A stretch of 6,020 nucleotides of DNA from Mucilaginibacter sp. UBA4741. Lineage in GTDB: Bacteria; Bacteroidota; Bacteroidia; Sphingobacteriales; Sphingobacteriaceae. Made by a program: the position numbers and the translations under genes. The stretch covers positions 1 to 6,020 of the forward strand of contig DHIR01000074.1 in NCBI GenBank assembly GCA_002403905.1, written 5' to 3'. Below, one piece after another: positions 1-4,514 of the stretch. Below the pieces are notes generated by a model. It had not been told where the DNA came from. It saw nothing but the letters and a program-made list of their open reading frames with translations, and made no database searches. Position 1 is the stretch's first letter. Each line of letters starts with the position of its first letter.

Positions 1-23
1 CGGTTCGAATCCGCTCCCGACCT
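1..23 (+). tRNA. 3' end of a tRNA gene (partial, isotype unknown)
   Basis: The window opens inside a tRNA. Positions 1-13 read CGG-TTCGAAT-CCG, which is the T-loop with the inner T-stem pairs, and the universal TTCRA core is intact. The 3' T-stem strand is CCGCT (11-15), the 3' acceptor strand is CCCGACC (16-22), and the discriminator base would be T at 23. No CCA follows, so CCA would be added after transcription, as is common in Bacteroidota. The 5' acceptor strand should read GGTCGGG just outside the window. The anticodon is missing, so the isotype cannot be assigned. Confidence 0.85.
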
Positions 24-56
24 CGAGGTAAACAAAATATTAAATAAAAATTTATC

Positions 57-236
57 ATGGGCGTAACACGTTTAAAAAGAAAAGATAGAAAAAATAAAAC
101 TACTTCAAGGTTAGAAGTTCAGTTTTTAAAGAATGCTACTAACCTTGAAGCAGGTAGCCGTTCTGCAGAGTCACCTAGAAGCCAGGTAACTTTAAACAAC
201 ATTGTTTTAGCTAAAGCAGCTGCTGCAAACAACTAA
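57..236 (+). CDS. small basic hypothetical protein, 59 aa
   Basis: This open frame runs from ATG at 57 to TAA at 234-236 and encodes 59 residues. The N-terminus is strongly basic (MGVTRLKRKDRKNK, residues 1-14). A mixed middle (SRLEVQFLKNATNLEAGS) follows, then an alanine/asparagine-rich tail ending LAKAAAANN. There is no signal peptide, membrane segment or cysteine, so a cytosolic nucleic-acid or ribosome-associated protein is possible, but that is inference from charge only. The 20 bases before the ATG are very A/T-rich with no Shine-Dalgarno, as expected in Bacteroidota. It starts 33 bases after the tRNA end with no recognisable promoter between, and a strong terminator follows at 261-295, so it may be read out with the tRNA. 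I do not recognise the family. A perfect 12-bp inverted repeat lies inside the frame (103-150), so a structured RNA is the alternative reading. Confidence 0.6.
   Translation: MGVTRLKRKDRKNKTTSRLEVQFLKNATNLEAGSRSAESPRSQVTLNNIVLAKAAAANN
103..150 (+). repeat. perfect 12-bp inverted repeat inside the small ORF
   Basis: CTTCAAGGTTAG at 103-114 is the exact reverse complement of CTAACCTTGAAG at 139-150, with a 24-base spacer. In RNA this gives a stable 12-bp stem across codons 16-32 of the small ORF. The arms do not extend outward (A102 against C151) or inward. It could be an mRNA structure, a small RNA element, or a constraint unrelated to the protein. Confidence 0.8.
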
Positions 237-334
237 TATTTAAATAAATTTTGATTTTTTAAATCCTGTTGGTTTTATACCGATGGGATTTTTTTATGGG
301 GAAAATTTCCGTAGAGACGCAATGCATTGCGTCT
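237..334. other. convergent intergenic region (small ORF / pyrD)
   Basis: These 98 bases separate the two convergent genes. They hold the rightward terminator (261-295) and most of the palindrome (311-338). Between these two lies a small near-palindrome, GGAAAATTTCC (300-310). There is no further gene or promoter-like signal. The pyrD transcript has no hairpin followed by a clear T-tract here; the palindrome followed by GGAAATTTTCC is the best candidate for its end. Confidence 0.5.
261..295 (+). terminator. intrinsic terminator for the tRNA/small ORF unit
   Basis: The left arm AAATCCTGTTGG (261-272) pairs with the right arm CCGATGGGATTT (280-291) through a 7-base loop. The outer six pairs are Watson-Crick and the inner six include G-U wobbles. 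The right arm runs into seven consecutive T (289-295), the classic rightward terminator layout. On the other strand the hairpin is followed by A residues, so it would not terminate pyrD transcripts. Confidence 0.75.
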
Positions 335-338
335 CTAC
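311..338. repeat. perfect 28-bp palindrome overlapping the pyrD stop codon
   Basis: The half-site GTAGAGACGCAATG (311-324) is followed directly by its exact reverse complement CATTGCGTCTCTAC (325-338), with no spacer. The symmetry ends exactly at these borders (C310 against A339). As RNA it can fold into a stem of about 12 bp with a 4-base loop. It lies at the convergent junction and provides the TAG stop of pyrD (335-337 on the minus strand) plus the last base of its final sense codon. Similar GTAGAGACG...CGTCTCTAC palindromes are, as I recall, dispersed in some cyanobacterial and Bacteroidota genomes, which would make this a REP-like element. No second copy exists in this window. Confidence 0.85.
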
Positions 339-1384
339 ATGAGGTTATCAGCCAACATTTTCTTATTTATCCTCTTTATCAATCCCGGCCCTTCATAAAT
401 AAACCCGGTATATAACTGTATCAATGATGCACCGGCATCCAATTTCTCCAACGCATCATCGGCCGAATGTATGCCGCCAACCCCAATTATCGGGAATGAC
501 CGTCCTGATTTATCTGCCAAATAACGTATAACCTCTGTTGACCGTTTGGTTAACGGCGCGCCGCTTAACCCACCTGCTTCCTCTTTTAGTTTATCAACCG
601 ATAATGAAGATTTATCAATAGTAGTATTGGTGGCAATTACACCCGCAATTTTGGTTTGTTGTACTATTTCAACAATATCATCTAGTTGCTCATTCGTAAG
701 GTCTGGTGCTATTTTTAGCAGGATGGGTTTGCTTACCTCGTTTTTGCTGTTTCGTTGCTGCAGGGTGTTTAACAGGTGCATTAGCGGCTCTTTCTCCTGT
801 AGTTCGCGCAGGCCGGGTGTATTTGGCGAGCTTACATTCACCACAAAATAATCAACCACGTCAAACAGGCGGTCAAAACATTTAATATAATCGTTTACCG
901 CATCCTCATTTGGTGTATTTTTATTTTTGCCGATGTTACCGCCAATAAGCAATCCCTTTTGTTTTGGTGATGCGTTTTTGCGATAGGCCGCGATATGCTC
1001 GGCAACCACATCAACCCCTAAATTATTAAAACCCATGCGGTTAATAATGGCCTTATCGGCAGGGATGCGAAACATACGTGGTTTGGGATTGCCTGTTTGG
1101 GGTAAAGGGGTTACTGTACCTACCTCAATAAAACCAAAACCCATATTAGCCAGTTCACTTATCACTTCGGCATTTTTATCAAAACCTGCGGCCAGGCCAA
1201 CGGGGTTAATGAATTTTAGTCCGAAAACTTCCTTTTCTAATCTATGGTCCTTCAAATCCCATACGGCCCTGCTTAACGCCGCGCCACCGGGGAAACGGTT
1301 AAAACGCTTTAAATTACGGGTTACAAAATAATGGATGTTTTCCGGGTCGAACCGGAACAATATGGGTTTTAAAAGCGAGTACAT
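335..1384 (-). CDS. pyrD: dihydroorotate dehydrogenase (quinone), class 2
   Basis: The 349-residue FMN enzyme oxidises dihydroorotate to orotate in de novo pyrimidine synthesis and passes electrons to membrane quinone. The N-terminal segment (about 1-45, starting [12 protein letters not shown]) is the class 2 extension that docks on the inner membrane. Family blocks appear in order: GLAAGFDKN (63-71, Lys70), NRMGFNN (115-121), [11 protein letters not shown] (183-193) with the class 2 catalytic serine at Ser186, LLKIAPDL (222-229), ATNTT (251-255), GGLSGAPL (271-278), GVGGI (301-305) and [11 protein letters not shown] (323-333). Class 1 enzymes use cysteine at the serine position and lack the N-terminal extension. 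Length and start are normal. A perfect TAACTTTG element sits five bases before the ATG, which supports this start and suggests a leaderless transcript. The stop codon lies inside the 28-bp palindrome, so the last residue or two may be recently altered. It is convergent with the small ORF and divergent from the esterase gene. Confidence 0.97.
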   Translation of the reverse strand: MYSLLKPILFRFDPENIHYFVTRNLKRFNRFPGGAALSRAVWDLKDHRLEKEVFGLKFINPVGLAAGFDKNAEVISELANMGFGFIEVGTVTPLPQTGNPKPRMFRIPADKAIINRMGFNNLGVDVVAEHIAAYRKNASPKQKGLLIGGNIGKNKNTPNEDAVNDYIKCFDRLFDVVDYFVVNVSSPNTPGLRELQEKEPLMHLLNTLQQRNSKNEVSKPILLKIAPDLTNEQLDDIVEIVQQTKIAGVIATNTTIDKSSLSVDKLKEEAGGLSGAPLTKRSTEVIRYLADKSGRSFPIIGVGGIHSADDALEKLDAGASLIQLYTGFIYEGPGLIKRINKKMLADNLM

Positions 1385-1389
1385 AGCAG

Positions 1390-1397
1390 CAAAGTTA
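1390..1397 (-). promoter_or_regulatory. pyrD promoter, -7 element TAACTTTG
   Basis: On the minus strand the sequence reads TAACTTTG, a perfect match to the Bacteroidota TAnnTTTG element, followed by CTGCT and the pyrD ATG. The element normally ends only a few bases before the transcription start, so the transcript should begin at or next to the start codon. A clear TTTG -33 element is absent; the nearest T-rich candidate is TTTA at 1423-1420. Confidence 0.65.
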
Positions 1398-1409
1398 CTT
1401 GTTTAATAT

Positions 1410-1439
1410 TTTGATTTGTAAAAGAATATTGTACTTTAG
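1410..1439 (+). promoter_or_regulatory. candidate promoter for the SGNH esterase gene
   Basis: TTTG (1410-1413), an 18-base spacer and TACTTTAG (1432-1439) fit the Bacteroidota TTTG / TAnnTTTG pattern with one mismatch in the -7 element. Transcription would begin near 1445, leaving a leader of roughly 55-60 bases before the ATG at 1503. It lies immediately upstream of the leftward pyrD promoter, so the two polymerase sites would be close or overlapping. No hairpin or riboswitch is evident in the leader. Confidence 0.4.
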
Positions 1440-1502
1440 TTCGTCAATAAATAAACCACCGCAGCAGTACCCGTTGCGCTTCAAAAAAACTTAATACCAA
1501 TT

Positions 1503-2276
1503 ATGGAAGATCAATCTATGAATAACCGTCGCCGTTTTATCAGGAACGCATCATTAGGTACATTAGCGGCTATAAGCATCCCCGAAATTGTATCGGCGGC
1601 ATTGGCTGCTGCGCCTATCGCCAAAAGAGTTAATATTGAAAAAGATGATATCATTCTTTTTCAGGGCGATTCAATTACCGACTCGGGCCGTGGTAACCGC
1701 AATGCCGTTGTGCCAAATAATACCGGCGCGTTGGGTAATGGCTATGCTTTTATGGCCGCCAGCCAATTGTTATTGAAAAATCCGGATAAGAACCTACAGA
1801 TCTATAACAAGGGAGTAAGCGGTAATAAAGTGTACCAAATGGCCGATCGTTGGGATGCCGATACCTTAGCTATTAAACCAACCGTACTAAGTATCCACAT
1901 AGGTGTAAATGATTACTGGCATACCCTAAACGGAAGCTACAAAGGCACCATAGATAATTACATTGCCGATTATAAAAAACTAATAGACCGTACCAAAGCT
2001 GCTTTACCGAACGTAAAGCTGGTGATCTGCGAGCCATTTGGTGTGTTAGACGTAAAATCGGTAACCAAAGATTGGTACCCTACATTCGACCTGTTCAAAA
2101 AAGCGGCCCGCGAGATAGCCAATGAATATAATGCTCCATTTGTACCTTACCAGGCTGCGTTTGATAAAGCCATAACCCAGGCACCGCCAACCTATTGGAC
2201 CGGCGATGGCGTGCATCCGTCAATAGCCGGTGCCGCGCTAATGGCAGAGACGTGGTTGAAAGCGGTGAAGGGATAG
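1503..2276 (+). CDS. exported SGNH/GDSL-family esterase with Tat signal
   Basis: The 257-residue SGNH hydrolase probably removes acyl (often acetyl) groups from carbohydrate. The four catalytic blocks are all present: FQGDSIT (block I, nucleophile Ser57), NKGVSGN (block II, Gly107), HIGVNDYW (block III, Asn136) and GDGVHPS (block V, Asp235 and His238). The N-terminus NRRRFIRN (8-15) fits the twin-arginine motif, followed by a hydrophobic stretch and an alanine-rich cleavage region near 30-39, so Tat export of a folded enzyme is predicted. ATG 1518 (Met6, giving MNNRRRFIRN) is an equally good start and puts the Tat motif nearer the terminus; neither has a Shine-Dalgarno. The downstream neighbour is a secreted GH27 glycosidase, which hints at shared work on acylated plant polysaccharide. 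Rhamnogalacturonan acetylesterase-like activity is possible, but the substrate cannot be fixed from sequence. Confidence 0.9.
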   Translation: MEDQSMNNRRRFIRNASLGTLAAISIPEIVSAALAAAPIAKRVNIEKDDIILFQGDSITDSGRGNRNAVVPNNTGALGNGYAFMAASQLLLKNPDKNLQIYNKGVSGNKVYQMADRWDADTLAIKPTVLSIHIGVNDYWHTLNGSYKGTIDNYIADYKKLIDRTKAALPNVKLVICEPFGVLDVKSVTKDWYPTFDLFKKAAREIANEYNAPFVPYQAAFDKAITQAPPTYWTGDGVHPSIAGAALMAETWLKAVKG

Positions 2277-2290
2277 TTGTTGAGTTTGAA

Positions 2291-2323
2291 GGTAAAAGGC
2301 GAAAGGTAAAAGGTTCGCCTTTT
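2291..2323 (+). terminator. hairpin built on a direct repeat, likely terminator of the esterase gene
   Basis: AAAAGGCGAA (2294-2303) pairs perfectly with TTCGCCTTTT (2314-2323) across a 10-base loop. The right arm itself ends in TTTT, followed by GCTTATT, so the T-tract is short. The nonamer GGTAAAAGG occurs twice (2291-2299 and 2305-2313), the second copy filling most of the loop. It lies 15 bases after the esterase stop. Termination is likely but may be incomplete, so read-through into the GH27 gene is possible. Confidence 0.5.
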
Positions 2324-2364
2324 GCTTATTATAAAGCATTGTAAAATCAATTATGAGGCCCCCT

Positions 2365-2392
2365 TATCTTATTGACCAATGATTATCAATAA
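2365..2392 (+). promoter_or_regulatory. candidate promoter/operator region of the GH27 gene
   Basis: TATCTTAT (2365-2372) loosely resembles the TAnnTTTG -7 element, and TTG at 2339-2341 could serve as -33 with a long 23-base spacer; both are weak. Overlapping it is a dyad, TTATTGA (2369-2375) and TCAATAA (2386-2392), perfect over 7 bp with a 10-base spacer. A second small dyad, TGATTA / TAATCA (2380-2385 / 2397-2402), ends next to the ATG. These could bind a dimeric regulator, but AT-rich dyads also arise by chance. Confidence 0.3.
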
Positions 2393-2403
2393 TAATTAAT
2401 CAG

Positions 2404-4398
2404 ATGAAAAATAAATATTACCGGGCGCTTGCTGCCACAAGTTTAAGTTTAGTTGTTCTTTTTAGTTCTTTCCAGGCTAATAAAACTATTTGGTTATCAT
2501 CGCTTGATCTTACTAAAATGGTACAGGGAGCGGGCAAACCGGTAATTGATATCAATAAGAACAAAAAGCCATTTTCTGTAGGTAAAGATGTGTTTGAAAA
2601 AGGGGTAGGCACACGCGTTAAAAGTTATGTGTGGATCAACCTGGCTGGCGGGTCAGAAAGATTTATGGCTTATGCCGGTGTTGATAATGATACTGCCCCC
2701 GGGTCTGTTATAAGCACACACCGGTTTAAAATTTATGGCGATGGCAAACCATTATGGCAATCAGTACCGATGAGCTATGGAGATGCGGCTGAAAAAGTTG
2801 ATATTGATGTGCGGGGAATTAAAACACTGATCCTTGAAGTAATTAATATAGGCGAAAACAACAGCAACCTGCAATTGGATTGGGCTGATGCTCATTTTAT
2901 AGTTAGCGGGCAAAACCCTGAAGCCATTGAGCCGCCCCGTGAGGCCGAAGTTATACTTACGCCAACACCGGGTTTGCGGCCACACATTAATGGGCCTAAA
3001 GTTTATGGTTGCCATCCCGGAAATCCGTTTTTGTACCGCATACCGGCTACAGGGATACGCCCAATGTTATTTACAGCAAACCATCTGCCTGCGGGTTTAA
3101 CACTTAACACCACCACGGGTATAATTACCGGTAATGCGCCCGAACGTGGAGATTTTAATGTAGTACTGCATACTAAAAACGCGCACGGCAGCGATTCGCG
3201 GATATTTAAGATAAGCAGCGGCGACATACTGGCCCTAACTCCTCCTATGGGTTGGAATGACTGGTATGCACACTATAGGCGCATTACTGACAAAATGATG
3301 CGCGAGGCTGCGGATATTATGATAAGCAGCGGGATGGCAGACGCGGGTTATCAATACGTAAATGTTGACGATTGCTGGATGAATAAAGACAAGGATGCTG
3401 ATGCCGGCCGTGTTGGCCCGCCAAGAGATGCGCAGGGGAATATTTTATCAAACTCCTATTTCCCTGATATGAAAGCCATGACCGATTATATCCACTCTAA
3501 AGGTTTAAAAGCAGGTATTTATACCTCGCCTGGGCCTAAAACGTGTGGCGGTTATACAGGAAGCTATCAATACGAGGCGCAGGATGCCAAACAATTTGCT
3601 GATTGGGGTTTTGATTTTTTGAAATACGACTGGTGTTCTTACTCCAGGGTTACCGGCACAAAGAATATTACCTCGGAAATACATCAAAAACCCTACCGGC
3701 TGATGGGGGCTATCTTGAAAGAACAAAAACGTGATATGGTATTTAACCTTTGCCAATATGGTAACGACCAGGTATGGAAATGGGGCTTTGAGGTAGGTGG
3801 AAGTTCGTGGCGCACGGGCGGCGATCTTGGTTTTGGGTTAAATGGCCTATTTGATGTTGCCTTTAAAAATGCCGGATACGCGGCTTATGCAAAGCCCGGC
3901 GCATGGAATGATCCGGATTATATACAAATAGGATATGTGGGTAGCGCGTTTGGTGGTGGATTACCCGTTCATACTAATCTGACGCCTAATGAGCAATATG
4001 CTTTTATGTCGATGTGGAGCCTGCTTGCTGCTCCGCTGGTTTACAGTGCCGATCTTAGTAAACTGGATAAATTTACCCTTAACATATTGTGCAATCCCGA
4101 AGTGATAGAAATAGATCAGGATCCACTAGGCGAAGCCGCCAAGGCAATACGCAAAACGGAGGAAAGCTTTATATTGATCAAAAACCTGGAAGATGGCAGT
4201 AAAGCTGTAGGTCTTTGCAACAACGGGGAAATACCAATAAATATGACACTTAATTGGCCGGAAGCCAACATAAAAGGTAAACAGGTGATACGTGACTTAT
4301 GGAAACAAAAGAATATAGGTATTTACCAGGGCAAGTATAGCGTAATGGTTCCCCGCCATGGTGTGGTAATGGTGAAAATAAGTAGCGTGAAAAAATAA
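2404..4398 (+). CDS. secreted GH27 alpha-galactosidase-type enzyme with NPCBM and Ig-like domains
   Basis: The 664-residue glycosidase probably releases terminal alpha-galactose from oligo- or polysaccharides. Residues 1-25 form a Sec signal peptide (KNKYYR, then a hydrophobic core) with no lipobox cysteine. Residues about 28-168 look like an NPCBM carbohydrate-binding module (SSLDL, FEKGVGTRVKSYVWINL, FKIYGDGKPLW). Residues about 185-272 resemble a putative Ig domain (LPAGLTLNTTTGIITGNAP). The GH27 barrel begins at TPPMGWNDWY (279-288), with VNVDDCWM (319-326; Asp322 and Asp323 in the galactose pocket), KAGIYTSPG, FLKYDWC (405-411, predicted nucleophile Asp409), SWRTGGD (468-474, predicted acid/base Asp474) and GAWNDPDYIQIG (499-510). 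A C-terminal beta-sandwich follows from about 575. Family GH27 also includes alpha-N-acetylgalactosaminidases, beta-L-arabinopyranosidases and isomaltodextranases, so substrate is inferred. The gene follows the esterase by 127 bases on the same strand. There is no SusC/SusD pair nearby. Confidence 0.93.
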   Translation: MKNKYYRALAATSLSLVVLFSSFQANKTIWLSSLDLTKMVQGAGKPVIDINKNKKPFSVGKDVFEKGVGTRVKSYVWINLAGGSERFMAYAGVDNDTAPGSVISTHRFKIYGDGKPLWQSVPMSYGDAAEKVDIDVRGIKTLILEVINIGENNSNLQLDWADAHFIVSGQNPEAIEPPREAEVILTPTPGLRPHINGPKVYGCHPGNPFLYRIPATGIRPMLFTANHLPAGLTLNTTTGIITGNAPERGDFNVVLHTKNAHGSDSRIFKISSGDILALTPPMGWNDWYAHYRRITDKMMREAADIMISSGMADAGYQYVNVDDCWMNKDKDADAGRVGPPRDAQGNILSNSYFPDMKAMTDYIHSKGLKAGIYTSPGPKTCGGYTGSYQYEAQDAKQFADWGFDFLKYDWCSYSRVTGTKNITSEIHQKPYRLMGAILKEQKRDMVFNLCQYGNDQVWKWGFEVGGSSWRTGGDLGFGLNGLFDVAFKNAGYAAYAKPGAWNDPDYIQIGYVGSAFGGGLPVHTNLTPNEQYAFMSMWSLLAAPLVYSADLSKLDKFTLNILCNPEVIEIDQDPLGEAAKAIRKTEESFILIKNLEDGSKAVGLCNNGEIPINMTLNWPEANIKGKQVIRDLWKQKNIGIYQGKYSVMVPRHGVVMVKISSVKK

Positions 4399-4444
4399 AA
4401 AATCAGCACCCAAAAAACAGGATTAATCATTAAACTGCAACCAA

Positions 4445-4472
4445 CTAATCTCTAATCACTAGCCTCTAATCT
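4445..4472 (+). repeat. four tandem copies of the heptamer CTAATCT
   Basis: The stretch divides into CTAATCT, CTAATCA, CTAGCCT and CTAATCT: an exact 7-base period, with units 2 and 3 diverged by one and two bases. The array sits just upstream of the ABC-F promoter. It may be slippage-generated filler or a spacing element; function is unknown. Confidence 0.7.
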
Positions 4473-4474
4473 CT

Positions 4475-4497
4475 GTTTTAAGCTTTCAGCTTAAAAC
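4475..4497. repeat. perfect 10-bp inverted repeat in the ABC-F promoter spacer
   Basis: GTTTTAAGCT (4475-4484) and AGCTTAAAAC (4488-4497) are exact reverse complements around TTC. The element ends two bases before the TATCTTTG -7 element and covers the place where a -33 element would lie. There is no T-tract after it on the plus strand, which argues against a simple terminator. An operator or a remnant repeat are both possible. Confidence 0.7.
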
Positions 4498-4499
4498 CG

Positions 4500-4507
4500 T
4501 ATCTTTG
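4500..4507 (+). promoter_or_regulatory. ABC-F gene promoter, -7 element TATCTTTG
   Basis: TATCTTTG is a perfect match to the Bacteroidota TAnnTTTG element and lies seven bases before the ATG at 4515. The -33 element is poor; the best candidate is TTTT at 4476-4479 with a 20-base spacer. The transcription start should fall within a few bases of the start codon, giving a leaderless or nearly leaderless mRNA. Confidence 0.7.
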
Positions 4508-4514
4508 CGGCCAA

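Larger units (their letters stand above)
4399..4514 (+). other. intergenic region between the GH27 and ABC-F genes
   Basis: These 116 bases hold no gene. The first 45 are A-rich with no convincing terminator for the GH27 gene. Then come four tandem heptamers, a 10-bp inverted repeat and the ABC-F promoter, listed separately. Without a terminator, some GH27 transcripts may continue into the ABC-F gene. Confidence 0.6.

Noticed and set aside
261..338. CRISPR repeat or insertion-sequence end
   Set aside because: Only one palindrome copy is present, with no spacers, transposase, or direct-repeat target duplication visible.
546..1331. Two plus-strand open frames of about 100 residues (546-851 and 1035-1331)
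   Set aside because: Both are antisense to pyrD, which is full length with all family motifs, and their products show no domain features.
335..1384. Class 1 (cytosolic) dihydroorotate dehydrogenase
   Set aside because: The N-terminal membrane-docking extension and serine in the NVSSPNT motif indicate class 2, and no electron-transfer subunit gene (pyrK) is adjacent.
2418..3756. Four minus-strand open frames within the GH27 gene, and a 62-residue plus frame at 1588-1776 within the esterase gene
   Set aside because: They overlap well-supported genes and have no promoter, family resemblance or independent support.
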